64,000 bases of DNA from Chromatiales bacterium (GCA_024640025.1 JAHEFT010000002.1:1-64000); one strand, 5' to 3'; shown: positions 39,924 to 50,223, counted from the first letter of the stretch. Numbers and translations: made by a program. Notes: generated from the letters alone by a model not told the origin.

Positions 39924-42083
39924 CTATTCGGCCTTCTCTGCAGCGAGCATTTCCCAGGCATGCCTGTAAACGTCGATCGGGTTGCGGTGGAAAAACTCCT
40001 TTCCCACATCATCGTACATGTGTGAACGTTCGAATACTTCCTGGATAGGCTTCCTGAAGCGTGTAAACAGCACATCAATACCCGATTCCGTCAGGCGTTT
40101 GTAATAGTCACGCAGCATGCGGTCGCCCGATGAATCCACCTCGTTGATGGACACGGCGTCGATGATCAGCACTTTCAGGTGGGGAGAGGATGCCAGGAGT
40201 TTTTGTAACTGTTCTTCAAAAAATGCGACGTTGGCGAACACCAGCGAACCTTCAAACCGCATACGCACGATTCGTTGGTCATCGATCACGCCGGCGGCAA
40301 CGGCCTCAGCGGGCATGAGCGACTCGGGGAGCGGAGGAAAGGCGACACGGGGTTTCATGATGCGGAAAAGCAGCAGCGCCAGGGAGAGCACCATGCCCAG
40401 GAGAATCCCCATTTCCAGGTCCGGAGCAAGCGCCAGCGTGAATACAAAGGTGACAAAGGCGACGATGCCGTCGTGATGATTGGCCTGCCAGGCGTGAATC
40501 ATCGGCTTGAAACTGATCAGCCCAGAAACCGCCAAAATGATTACCGCCGCCAGCGTTGCTTGCGGCAGGTAATAGAGTAGCGGTGTCAGAAAAAGCAACG
40601 CCAGTGCCACAATGATCACGGTAATCACGGAAGAAAAACCGGTTACTGCCCCGGCATTGATGTTGACTGCGGACCGGGAAAACGATCCAGATACCGGATA
40701 TGCCTGAAAAAAGGAGCCCACGATATTACTCATGCCCTGGCCAATGAGTTCCCGGTTCGGGCTCAGGTTTTGCCGGGTCGTGGCAGCCATCGACTTGGCG
40801 ATGGAAATGGCTTCCATGAAGCCAATGAGCGAAATGGTGATCATCGCCCCGATCAGATGCATGAAGACGCTCCACTCGAATTTGGGCATGCGAAAACCGG
40901 GCAGACCACCTGGAACTTCACCGATGACTTTGGCGCCGGCCTGAAGAGTGACCACGCTGTCTTTGTAACCCTTGATGTACCAGGCCGGGCCGTAGTTTTC
41001 CTCCCCCCCTTCGGAAAGCTGGCTGCTCATTTCCTCGGCGGTGAAAAATTTCATCTCATCACCTTCCCCGGTGGCGTACAACGGCGTGTCGTACAACCCC
41101 TCGTGGTGGGTGCGTGACTGTTCCTGTTTTTGATTGAGCAGGAATTTTATCTGTTCGAGATCCTGCCGCCGTGTCAGCAACGTGGCGTCTTCATCCTCGG
41201 TTTGCCCCGCCTCGGCATGGTAGTCCTGCTGAACGGCGTGATATTTGTCCGTCAGGTTGGTGATGTGCTTGCTCTGCAGGGTATCGAGCATCAGGGCGGT
41301 TCTGATGTTCTGTGTGCCGATCTGATCCAGCCTTACACTGGTGTGCCTTTCAAAACCGGTTAGCCAGGCGAGGATCGTGGTGATGATCACGGCGAATAGA
41401 ACGGCGGGCAACCTGGGATTGAACCTCCGGACAGCGATCATGATACCGAAAGCGAGCGCGGCCATGCCGAATGTCGGCCAATGAGTGTTGCCCATTGCCG
41501 CATGGATGGTGTTGATCATGAACTCGAAGTGATACTCGCCTTTTTCCGCTTCAACGCCGAAGATTTTGCCAAGTTGAGAGGTAGCGATGATGATGGCCGC
41601 AGCATTGACGAAACCGGCGATTACCGGGTGAGAAAGAAAGTTCAGCAACACGCCGAGCCGGAACATGCCCATCATCAGTTGGAACAACCCGACCATCAGG
41701 GAAAGCAACAGCGCATACCCGATGTAGGATTCTCCACCCGCCGTCGCCAGGGGTTCGAGCGCTGCCGCGGTCATCAAAGAAACCATTGCGACCGGCCCGG
41801 TAGCCAATTGCCGGGATGAGCCGAAGAAAGCGGCAATCATCGTCGGCAGCAAGGCTGCATAAAGCCCGTAATAAGGTGGCAAGCCGGCCAGTTGCGCATA
41901 GGCCATCGATTGCGGGATCAGTACCAGCGCCACGGTCAGGCCGGCCACGAAATCTGCCTTTAAAACAGCCTTGTCTCTTAATTCCGGCAGCCATTCCGGC
42001 AGGGTCAGCGGGTTCAGGATTTGTCCCAGCGTGTCCCTGGCCGCCCGAAAAACTCTTTCCTGTCTCACTTTATGCAGATTCAA
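39924..42083 (-). CDS. SulP family anion permease with STAS domain and an atypical hydrophilic insert
   Basis: FVAGLTVALVLIPQSMAYAQLAGLPPYYGLYAALLP, GFMEAISIAKSMA, STAS LKVLIIDAVSINEVDSSGDRML. Confidence 0.93.
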   Translation of the reverse strand: MNLHKVRQERVFRAARDTLGQILNPLTLPEWLPELRDKAVLKADFVAGLTVALVLIPQSMAYAQLAGLPPYYGLYAALLPTMIAAFFGSSRQLATGPVAMVSLMTAAALEPLATAGGESYIGYALLLSLMVGLFQLMMGMFRLGVLLNFLSHPVIAGFVNAAAIIIATSQLGKIFGVEAEKGEYHFEFMINTIHAAMGNTHWPTFGMAALAFGIMIAVRRFNPRLPAVLFAVIITTILAWLTGFERHTSVRLDQIGTQNIRTALMLDTLQSKHITNLTDKYHAVQQDYHAEAGQTEDEDATLLTRRQDLEQIKFLLNQKQEQSRTHHEGLYDTPLYATGEGDEMKFFTAEEMSSQLSEGGEENYGPAWYIKGYKDSVVTLQAGAKVIGEVPGGLPGFRMPKFEWSVFMHLIGAMITISLIGFMEAISIAKSMAATTRQNLSPNRELIGQGMSNIVGSFFQAYPVSGSFSRSAVNINAGAVTGFSSVITVIIVALALLFLTPLLYYLPQATLAAVIILAVSGLISFKPMIHAWQANHHDGIVAFVTFVFTLALAPDLEMGILLGMVLSLALLLFRIMKPRVAFPPLPESLMPAEAVAAGVIDDQRIVRMRFEGSLVFANVAFFEEQLQKLLASSPHLKVLIIDAVSINEVDSSGDRMLRDYYKRLTESGIDVLFTRFRKPIQEVFERSHMYDDVGKEFFHRNPIDVYRHAWEMLAAEKAE

Positions 42084-42152
42084 CCCGACTCCCGTTGTTC
42101 ATGGTGATTGCATCCCGGCTTTTTAGCATACCTTACAAGAACCCGATAATGA

Positions 42153-43331
42153 TCAATCCCGGCGCAATCGATCTGAAATGGCGATCGGGGTGGAGTAGTT
42201 CAGCACCACGATGTACGACGAAGCCAGCAGGGTAATAATCGTGGTCGCCTGGATCAACAGGGACGCCTGTTCGGAGATCACCGCGCTGGCCAGCGCGACA
42301 TAGGCTATCAGCAGCGAAAATTCGCTGGCCTGACCGAGACGAAAACCCAGGTCCCAGCCCAGCGCGCGCTTCTCGCTGACGCCCTTGAGCAGAAAACGGA
42401 AGACCACTGGTTTCAGGGCCAGCACCAGAGTAGCGAGAACGAGAGCTGGTACCAGAACCTGGTTCAGCACGGCAAGATCAAATCGGGCGCCCACCGCGAA
42501 GAAAAACAGAATCAGGAAAAAGTCTCGCAGGGGCTTCAGGCTTATTGCGATGTATTGAGCGATCGGGCTGGTGGCGATCGTGATGCCGGCGATAAAGGCG
42601 CCAATCTCCTCGGAAAGCCCAAGCGCACTTGCGCCTTCCGCCAACCCCAGGCACCAGCCGATGGCGAGCAGGAAAATATACTCGTGGAATCGGTCGAAGC
42701 GGGTGATCAACGGGAGCAGGACATAGCGCACCACCAGCAGTGCGACGGCCCCCAGCAAAGGCAGGCTCAACAGCGAAATCGTCAACTCCCTGCTGATGTT
42801 CTCAAAACTGCCCGAGGAGGCACTGAGCAGCACCATGAGCACGATGATTGCAAGCAGGTCCTGAAGGAGTAGCAGGCCGATCATCAACTCACCGATATGG
42901 CGGTGGTGCAGCACCGTGGTGGGCAGCAACTTGATGCCGATGATGGTGGAGGAAAACATCATCGCTGCACCAATGATCAGAGCCTCCGTGGTGGAGTAGC
43001 CAAACAGGTAAGCCACGGCAAAACCTATGGCCAGGAATATTGCGGAGCTGAACACCGCAACCACCATTGACTTGCGCAGGGTGGACCACAGGGCCTGGGG
43101 CTGCATGTCGAGGCCCAGCAGGAACAGCAGGAAAATGATGCCCGTATGACCAATTTCCGATAACAGGCTGAGGTCAGTCACCATGGACAGGCCGTAGGGC
43201 CCGATGCAGGCGCCGAGGGCTATATAGGCGATGATCAGGGGCTGGCGTGTATACAGGGCCAGGGAGGCGAAGATCGCCGCCCCGGTAAAAATCACAAAGA
43301 AAGAAAAGGTGAGGCTACCGGTATCCATCAA
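42153..43331 (-). CDS. Cation:proton antiporter (CPA2/KefB-like)
   Basis: AYIALGACIGPYGLSMV, IFLLFLLGLDMQP, GLSEEIGAFIAGITIATSP. Confidence 0.9.
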   Translation of the reverse strand: MMDTGSLTFSFFVIFTGAAIFASLALYTRQPLIIAYIALGACIGPYGLSMVTDLSLLSEIGHTGIIFLLFLLGLDMQPQALWSTLRKSMVVAVFSSAIFLAIGFAVAYLFGYSTTEALIIGAAMMFSSTIIGIKLLPTTVLHHRHIGELMIGLLLLQDLLAIIVLMVLLSASSGSFENISRELTISLLSLPLLGAVALLVVRYVLLPLITRFDRFHEYIFLLAIGWCLGLAEGASALGLSEEIGAFIAGITIATSPIAQYIAISLKPLRDFFLILFFFAVGARFDLAVLNQVLVPALVLATLVLALKPVVFRFLLKGVSEKRALGWDLGFRLGQASEFSLLIAYVALASAVISEQASLLIQATTIITLLASSYIVVLNYSTPIAISDRLRRD

Positions 43332-44310
43332 GCGTCACCGGGGTTTGGAAACCCGGGGGTTTCACGGCCAGGACAGAGCATTCGATCTGGCTCAGAATCG
43401 ATTCGGCGGTATTGCCGGTGATGAGGCCGGGAATGCCGGTTCGGGCCACGGTTCCCATCACGACCAGGTCGGCTTCCAGTTTCCGGGCCAAAGCAGGAAT
43501 TTCCTTGCGTGGCCGACCTCTCAACAGGTGGGATTGGGGCTTGAGGTAGTCGAGCACTTCAGGCTCCAGGTCATTGGTCACCGTCTTCATCAGTTTCAGT
43601 AAGCCATCCTCCCGTTGCTGCACGAGCCTGGCGATGTACGCATCCAGCTTGGTCCTTGGCAGATACTCCAGGATGGCGGCCCTGGTGTCCTCACCCACCG
43701 GCTGCCAGGCATGCACGATATGCAACTCGGCGAAATCAGCCAGTGCAACGGAACTGGCCAGTTCAACGATCTGCTGATTAATTGATTGTCGTGTCTTTAA
43801 TTCCTCTGGTGGAATTGCATCGTTTACATCGACTGCCGCCAGCACGGATCGGTATGATTTCTTCGGCCCTGGTCTCACCAGCCAGACCGGGCAGGGGCAC
43901 TTGCGCAGGAGGTGCATATCCTCGCTGCCCACGCGGAGGCCCAGCCAGTCCTGGACTTCGGGGGCCTTGATCACCAGGTCGCGCTCATTACTCAGCACTT
44001 CCCGAATAACCTCCAGAAATTGCACCCCGACCAGGATCCGGCTGTGGATCTTCATCCGGCCGCGTTCAGGCTTTACCAGGCTTTCAAGCGCTTCCTTGCG
44101 GACGCTCAACGCGGCGGCCTGCAAGTCAACAGAGATTGGACCACCGTCTGGAATCCCCATTCCAACCGACACGGGCGTCATCACGCTGATTACCGTCAGT
44201 TCTGCCTGGTTGACTTCCGCCAGCGAGACGGCTCGTTTCAGGGCGTATTTACCCGAGCCTGTCCCGGGGACGACGCAAAGAATATTCTTGAACCTTTTCA
44301 TTCCAGTCAC
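43315..44310 (-). CDS. Tandem universal stress protein
   Basis: Two Usp halves; second ends in ADLVVMGTVARTGIPGLITGNTAESILSQIECSVLAVKPPGF. Confidence 0.9.
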   Translation of the reverse strand: MTGMKRFKNILCVVPGTGSGKYALKRAVSLAEVNQAELTVISVMTPVSVGMGIPDGGPISVDLQAAALSVRKEALESLVKPERGRMKIHSRILVGVQFLEVIREVLSNERDLVIKAPEVQDWLGLRVGSEDMHLLRKCPCPVWLVRPGPKKSYRSVLAAVDVNDAIPPEELKTRQSINQQIVELASSVALADFAELHIVHAWQPVGEDTRAAILEYLPRTKLDAYIARLVQQREDGLLKLMKTVTNDLEPEVLDYLKPQSHLLRGRPRKEIPALARKLEADLVVMGTVARTGIPGLITGNTAESILSQIECSVLAVKPPGFQTPVTLDGYR

Positions 44311-44616
44311 CTCAAGCAGATTTAATCGCTATGCAAGCAGCCTGTCCACATTTTTCGATGCCCCACCGGGCTACTCTGCAGAATCCGCAATTCCCTGCTA
44401 AGCAAGTACAATTTAACTGACTTTTCGTGGAGGGTATCGCTCTTGGACCGGTACAACCACTCTCAGCCGGGAACCCTGATGCGGGTTATTTTTGGCGGCA
44501 TTATTGCGTTGACCGAGTAAAAAGCACATGAAGTCCGGCAGGAACTCGAACGGCGGCGTCGCAAAGTCGGTGTGACCGCGGCAAGCGCCTGATCCAATAT
44601 CGGCCAGGCGTTTTTT

Positions 44617-45276
44617 CTAGCCGCAGGCGATCAGGGATTCCGGAGGAGGGTTCACCAGCAATCTGACATCGGCAAAACTCATCGTGAAGTCACCTTTCGT
44701 AGCTATCACAAGGGGTGCCAGTATGTGGCCAAGATTTGCCCCGGCTTCTTCAAAGCAGCTCAGTTTCAGACTCATCCTGAACCATTGGCCTTCCGGAACT
44801 GCCTTGAATAATTTAGTCATATTCAAAGAGCCGGTGCAGGGATAGCCGCAATCCATTTTCAGGTCGACGGATTTTTTCGGTTTTTTATCAATCCGAACCA
44901 TGATGCTCAGGGCCCCGCCTTGAGCGGCCAGATCAGTGAAATCGCGGGGTGTGTCACTCTGCCAGTAGACTTGGCCGAGGCCCCCGTTCCATTCGGCCTG
45001 GTAAGCGTCGTCTCTGGCTTTGTTGTCAACTACCCTTACGGTTATCACTTTGCTTTTGTACGAAGTGGTGACAGGTCCTTCAACAGGAACGCTCCAGTTA
45101 CTGTTGCTGCCGACAAAAAGACGCCAGGGCGGTACATTGTTCCCGTCAAAGACGGCTTCGTCCTGCACAGTGTCAGCTGCTGAAAGAGCGCAGCTAACAA
45201 ATAGCCCACTCATGATCAGTACCAGCATGCCGGCTTTTGCCGGGCGTTCGGATAAGAAGGTTTTCAGAATGGCCAT
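44617..45276 (-). CDS. Secreted stand-alone ExoP-type (GH3 C-terminal accessory) domain protein
   Basis: AAAGGAG Shine-Dalgarno; MAILKTF...signal peptide; NVPPWRLFVGSNSNWSVPVEGPVT...AEWNGGLGQVYWQSDTP...MDCGYPCTGSLNMTKLFKAVPEGQWFRMSLKLSCFEEAGANL. Confidence 0.7.
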   Translation of the reverse strand: MAILKTFLSERPAKAGMLVLIMSGLFVSCALSAADTVQDEAVFDGNNVPPWRLFVGSNSNWSVPVEGPVTTSYKSKVITVRVVDNKARDDAYQAEWNGGLGQVYWQSDTPRDFTDLAAQGGALSIMVRIDKKPKKSVDLKMDCGYPCTGSLNMTKLFKAVPEGQWFRMSLKLSCFEEAGANLGHILAPLVIATKGDFTMSFADVRLLVNPPPESLIACG

Positions 45277-45295
45277 CCGTTCGGCTCCTTTATTT

Positions 45296-46181
45296 TTAGT
45301 TTGCATAAGTCAGTCCGTATCCTGGCGGAAACAATGGACTGACGCGGTTTTTGTTCCGGTCAGTACCGTCACTGGCAAGATCCGGCCAGGAAAAGGACAG
45401 CTTGCCATGAAAATCATGGTCCCCGCTGTGAATATCGCCCATGCCTTCTGCGTAAGGCCGTTCACCGATGACGACAATCGCGATATCGTGTTGCTCCGGA
45501 TCAGCATCAGCGCCACTTGCCTCGGTACTCAACGTCGCGCCGGTAGCTGCTTCGCGGATACCTTCCCAGACGGATGTGCTGCCTTCCACAAATTCGTTGC
45601 CGGAAGTACCTTGCCAGGCGATGCTGAATCCGCCGCACTGGTGGCCCCTGTTATGGGCATTCTTCCCGGCTACCAGGATTCGTGCATTCCTGTTCAGCGG
45701 CAGGACCGAGTCTTCTTTCTTCAACAGGACCAGCGATTTTGCGAACGGCTTCGCGCGCGATGGCGCGATGCTCTGCGGAGCCAAAACTTTCATGTTTTGA
45801 CCAGGTTCGTTTTTCGGGACCCGGCTTTTCAAATAAACCGAACGCAATTTTCACGGCCAGGATCCGGCGAACGGCGTCATCTATCCGGTCCATGGCGACT
45901 GAACCGCGCTTTACGTGACGCCTGAGCGCAGCGATAAACTACCATGTTTCAGACACCATGAACATTTCGATACCGGCGTTAACCGCCAGTGCGACCGCGT
46001 CGAAATAATCCTCCGAAAGGTAGTCAACGCCATCCCAGTCAGAAACAATGAACCCATTGAAATTCATTTCTTTTTTTAAAACATCGGTCATTAAATATCT
46101 GTTTCCATGGCATTTATCACCGTTCCAGCTTTTAAAGGAGGCCATGACTGTTAGCACCCCCTCTGCGATTTCCTGTTGCTT
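45296..46181 (-). pseudogene. Decayed glycoside hydrolase family 3 gene (5' truncated, frameshifted, internally deleted)
   Basis: Pieces in different frames: VMASFKSWNGDKCHGNRYLMTDVLKKEMNFNGFIVSDWDGV (45939-46181), MDRIDDAVRRILAVKIAFGLFEKPGP (to about 45740), KSLVLLKKEDSVLPLNRNARILVAGKNAHNRGHQCGGFSIAWQG...VVIGERPYAEGMGDI...GKLSFSWP...LFPPGYGLTY (to 45296). Confidence 0.85.
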
Positions 46182-46260
46182 CATTTTGGCGTTTGCGTAC
46201 AGTTCACAGTACAAGAATCCTTTGAATAGCACAGTCGCCCTCAGGGCGGAGGAAAACAGA

Positions 46261-48966
46261 ATGGCAAAGCAGGCGCTTAATCTAATTCTCTTCACAGTTT
46301 TGATCGGCACAACGTTGATCCCAACTGCCTGGGCGCAAGAAGAATACGACGAACTGATAGAAGAAATAGTCGTTACCGCCACCCGGCGTGAAACAGCCTT
46401 GATGGTAACGCCACTGGCCGTTTCTGCATTCGACCAGGACACGCTCAATCGCGAGGGCGTAGCCAACATCGTTGATATCGGCCAGTTGGTGCCAAACATG
46501 CAGGTTGGTCTGTCACCTTCGGACTCCGGCGTTCAGATTGCAATTCGCGGCATTACCTCAAATAACTTCACAGAGTTAGGCGATCCGACCGTTGGAATTC
46601 ACATAGACGGACTGTATTCGCCACGCCCCCAGGGTGGCCTGGCCTTGCTTTACGACGTAGAGCGGATCGATATTCTGCGCGGCCCCCAGGGAACCCTGTT
46701 TGGCCGCAACTCGACTGCCGGCACGATTAATATCGTCACCTCGAGGCCTCAGTTTGAAGAATTCGCGGGTTCAGCAGAAGTTGAGTTGGGCAATTATTCG
46801 AATAAGGCATTCCGCGGCTGGTTGAACATACCCGCTACTGAATCCCTGGCATTTCGCGCATCGTTCATGGCTCAGAAAGCCGATACGTATCTGAACCAGG
46901 AAATGGATGTTTACGATCTTAACTGGGACGTTGATCTCGACGGTAATACCGATGGCCCATATGATGTTCCAGCCGATGGTATTCCCAATACGGATCAACG
47001 CAGAAATCGTCCGCAAAGTGATTCAAATGCCTATGGCAGCATAGATCGCTGGGCCGGTCGCCTGGGTATGCGGTGGAATCCGACTGACACGATTGACTGG
47101 CTGCTGACCTACGAACAATTTCAGGACAACAGTCCGGGCGTGCCCTTTTTGAAAGATTGTCAAAAAGCGAAAGGCACATTCTTTGCTTGTGACGGGGACG
47201 AATTTGACGTCAGCATCAACACACCCGGTGAGATGGACATGTCGATCAAGACGTTCCGGTCAGAGTTTCTCTGGGACGCAACAGACTATTTCTCCGTTGA
47301 ATATCGCTTTGCTTACTCCAAACAGGATCGCTCGCAACTCTTCGATCAGGATGCGGGGGCGTTTCCTGATGTGGAGCATCCGGGCTACGGCATCAACATT
47401 GCGGGTTCGCTTTTTGGCGGCATTGATGGCGTACTGATCAGAGATCCGCAAGCCTATATCGACCTGGGATTTGAACCGGCGGCGCGCCAGCCTTTTGAAG
47501 ATCTCGCGCTGGAAACAGAGTATTCACGCTATAAATCGACGGTTCATGACCTGATTTTCAAATCGGAATCAGATTCAGATCTGCAGTGGCTGGGCGGATT
47601 TTTCTACCTGAAAGAAGACAACGCGATCAAGTTCAACGTGGAAATTCCTTTTTGTTGCGGTTTTATCCGCCCGTTGGCGCAGTCTTTCGTTCAGCCCGAA
47701 AGAACGGTTGATTCCAAGGCTGTATTCGCCCAATTTGACTACAGCGTCAATGACCGGCTGAATTTGACCTTCGGTTACCGCCATACCTGGGACAAGAAGG
47801 CAGACCGGAACGGCTCGACCCACAACACCATTGGCTATTGGACCAACCCCGGGCTGTATTCCGAAGATCCGGACAACACGTTCTGGTATGAAAGCTGGAC
47901 TTTCACCGGCCCCGGCGTTCCTTATTACGGATTTGATGTGCCGTACTGGACTGAATACTATCAATCGGATGACCTTGGACCCAGTGACGGCACCCTGGGA
48001 GCAGACTTTACGAACCGCGTGCCCGGTACCGACAACAGCCACGAGGCAAAGTGGAACAAGGGAACCTGGAGGGTAGGATTTGACTATCTCGCCACTGATG
48101 ACACGTTTGTCTACGGCTATGTAGCCACCGGATACAAAGCCGGCGGATTTGGTGACAATGTGGATACCTGCGAGTGCGGGAATTTCACGACTTTCGACTA
48201 TGATCCTGAAGAGGTGACGACTTTTGAACTGGGTTTCAAGTCTACCTTTCCGGAACATGACTTCAACCTGCTGGGTAATATTTTCTACAGCACGTACGAT
48301 GACATGCAGCGCACTTTCTATGCCGTCGTGGGTGAGAGTATCAACAGCGGCAACGATATTGGAACCAATCTGACCACCAATATTGCCAAGTCGGATATCA
48401 GCGGTGTGGAAATTGAATTCGACTGGGCCCCTTACGATGGCGGCCGTCTGTACGGCTGGGTCGCGTATCTCGATGCCGAGATCAAGGACCTGCCTGCTGG
48501 CGACGGTTGGTTCTGTTTTGAACGGGCTTTGTTCGGTCTTACTGAATGTCCGCCCGAGGAAGAAAACACCGACCCCAACGCGCCCAATCAAAGGCCCACC
48601 AACTGGAAGGGTAATCAGTTGCCCTGGTCACCCAAGTGGTCAGCCACTCTTACTGGTGAACATAACTGGTATTTTGATAACGGGCTGCGTTTGAGTCCGG
48701 TTGCCACGGTCCACTGGCAGAGTGAAATATTCTTCCAGGATAACAACTTCGACGAGGGTCCGTTCCACAGTGGCCAGAAAGCTTACACCGTTGTGAATGG
48801 ATCACTGCGGTTGATCAACGATGAAAAGAGCTGGGGTATGGAACTGTATGTATACAACGCATTCGACAAGCGGACCGTTGTTTGGGCCGACCAGGGCCCA
48901 GGATATATCAAGTCCAGCTACGCATCCCCGCGTTCGTATGGTGTAAAATTCCGTTACGACTTCTAA
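46261..48966 (+). CDS. TonB-dependent outer-membrane receptor
   Basis: Signal peptide; TonB box EEIVVTATRRE; plug IDILRGPQGTLFGRNSTAGTINIVTSRP; C-terminal aromatic RSYGVKFRYDF. Confidence 0.95.
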   Translation: MAKQALNLILFTVLIGTTLIPTAWAQEEYDELIEEIVVTATRRETALMVTPLAVSAFDQDTLNREGVANIVDIGQLVPNMQVGLSPSDSGVQIAIRGITSNNFTELGDPTVGIHIDGLYSPRPQGGLALLYDVERIDILRGPQGTLFGRNSTAGTINIVTSRPQFEEFAGSAEVELGNYSNKAFRGWLNIPATESLAFRASFMAQKADTYLNQEMDVYDLNWDVDLDGNTDGPYDVPADGIPNTDQRRNRPQSDSNAYGSIDRWAGRLGMRWNPTDTIDWLLTYEQFQDNSPGVPFLKDCQKAKGTFFACDGDEFDVSINTPGEMDMSIKTFRSEFLWDATDYFSVEYRFAYSKQDRSQLFDQDAGAFPDVEHPGYGINIAGSLFGGIDGVLIRDPQAYIDLGFEPAARQPFEDLALETEYSRYKSTVHDLIFKSESDSDLQWLGGFFYLKEDNAIKFNVEIPFCCGFIRPLAQSFVQPERTVDSKAVFAQFDYSVNDRLNLTFGYRHTWDKKADRNGSTHNTIGYWTNPGLYSEDPDNTFWYESWTFTGPGVPYYGFDVPYWTEYYQSDDLGPSDGTLGADFTNRVPGTDNSHEAKWNKGTWRVGFDYLATDDTFVYGYVATGYKAGGFGDNVDTCECGNFTTFDYDPEEVTTFELGFKSTFPEHDFNLLGNIFYSTYDDMQRTFYAVVGESINSGNDIGTNLTTNIAKSDISGVEIEFDWAPYDGGRLYGWVAYLDAEIKDLPAGDGWFCFERALFGLTECPPEEENTDPNAPNQRPTNWKGNQLPWSPKWSATLTGEHNWYFDNGLRLSPVATVHWQSEIFFQDNNFDEGPFHSGQKAYTVVNGSLRLINDEKSWGMELYVYNAFDKRTVVWADQGPGYIKSSYASPRSYGVKFRYDF

Positions 48967-49014
48967 AGGTCGAAATTCTTAATAATTAATTTCTTCGAAT
49001 TAAAGGAAATTACC

Positions 49015-50223
49015 ATGAAATTCTCAGTTAGACATTTATCAATATTGTGCGGCAGCATCATTGCGCTGGGGGCCTTCAGTAGCCAGGTCGCGGCCCAGCC
49101 CGTGTTCAGCGACGATTTTGAAGACCGCGTGCAAGACCAGGTACTGATCGGAAACAACTGGACCTGGTATAACCAGACCTTTGCAGGTGATACCTGCGTT
49201 GGTGAACCGACCTTCGAATTCGGCCCTTACGATGATGGCGATCCCAGTGATTACGAGCAGGAGAACCGAAACTACTGGACCGCCAGCAATGACGTTGGCC
49301 AGGGCGACTCGTATTTCCGTGCCGGGCTCGAGGTTCCTGCCTGGGCGACAGACGACGGCGCTCCGGTTGTACTGAACAACATGCTGCGGGTCTACGGCGA
49401 TCAGTACTACGACCCCGAAGCGGGGAGTTGCAAGCGCACGCTGGTTTTCCAGGAAAAGACCGTTGAAAGCGCCGGCAAGTTCAGATTTTCTTTCGATGTT
49501 GCGCAGGATCGCTATGGCGCGCCCGCGAACGGGGAAGTCACTGGAGCGTTTGTGAAAATCCTGAGACAAAGCGACTCGAGTTTTGCCACGGTATTGTTTG
49601 AGACCGTCATAACCATGCCTCCTGTTGCCACGACACCCGAAAACGTGACGACGGCTGCCCAGGATATCGAGTTCAGTATCCCTGCTGAATATATCGGTGA
49701 ACTGCTGCAATTCGGTTTCTACAACGATTCGTCCACAGATCTCGGCCAGAGCTGGGCAACAGCTTCTGCTCTGTATGACAACGTGATTCTTGATTCCATT
49801 GAAATTGGCCCGGCACATTCCGGAAGCTGGTATAACGTTGACCAGAGCGGTCATGGGTTTTCCATGGAGTTTGGAGTGGCGACGGACGGATCGCCCCTTG
49901 CCGTTATTTACTGGTATACCTTCGACAGCATGGGCAACCCCATTTTTATGGTTGGCACCGGGGTTCCTGACGGTCAGCAGTTAGAAGTCATCTTTGTTTC
50001 ACCGATCGGCATGATATACGGCGATTTCGATCCAACTACCGTGGAACGCCCGGATGGCGGAACGGCTGTTTTTGTGTTTGCAGATGCTGATAATGCTACG
50101 TTCAGCTACATGCCTTCGGCATTTTCAGAGAGCGAATGGGGCCATACAACTCCCATTGAAAATTTGCCCCTGGTCAAATTATTTGGCATAGCGGCTGACA
50201 AGAATTTTCCGAGTACTGACTAA
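49015..50223 (+). CDS. Secreted carbohydrate-binding-like protein with C-terminal module shared with the GH16
   Basis: Signal peptide ending QVAAQP; lectin-like/CBM-like N-terminal region; C-terminal SGSWYNVDQSGHGFSMEFG...YWYTFDSMGNPIF module. Confidence 0.65.
   Translation: MKFSVRHLSILCGSIIALGAFSSQVAAQPVFSDDFEDRVQDQVLIGNNWTWYNQTFAGDTCVGEPTFEFGPYDDGDPSDYEQENRNYWTASNDVGQGDSYFRAGLEVPAWATDDGAPVVLNNMLRVYGDQYYDPEAGSCKRTLVFQEKTVESAGKFRFSFDVAQDRYGAPANGEVTGAFVKILRQSDSSFATVLFETVITMPPVATTPENVTTAAQDIEFSIPAEYIGELLQFGFYNDSSTDLGQSWATASALYDNVILDSIEIGPAHSGSWYNVDQSGHGFSMEFGVATDGSPLAVIYWYTFDSMGNPIFMVGTGVPDGQQLEVIFVSPIGMIYGDFDPTTVERPDGGTAVFVFADADNATFSYMPSAFSESEWGHTTPIENLPLVKLFGIAADKNFPSTD

Noticed and set aside
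44441-44520. Possible vestigial membrane-protein start (LDRYNHSQPGTLMRVIFGGIIALTE*)
   Set aside because: Only about 25 codons, no start-codon support or recognisable family; too short to call
47575-48591. 338-aa minus-strand ORF
   Set aside because: Antisense to the TonB receptor; no family signature
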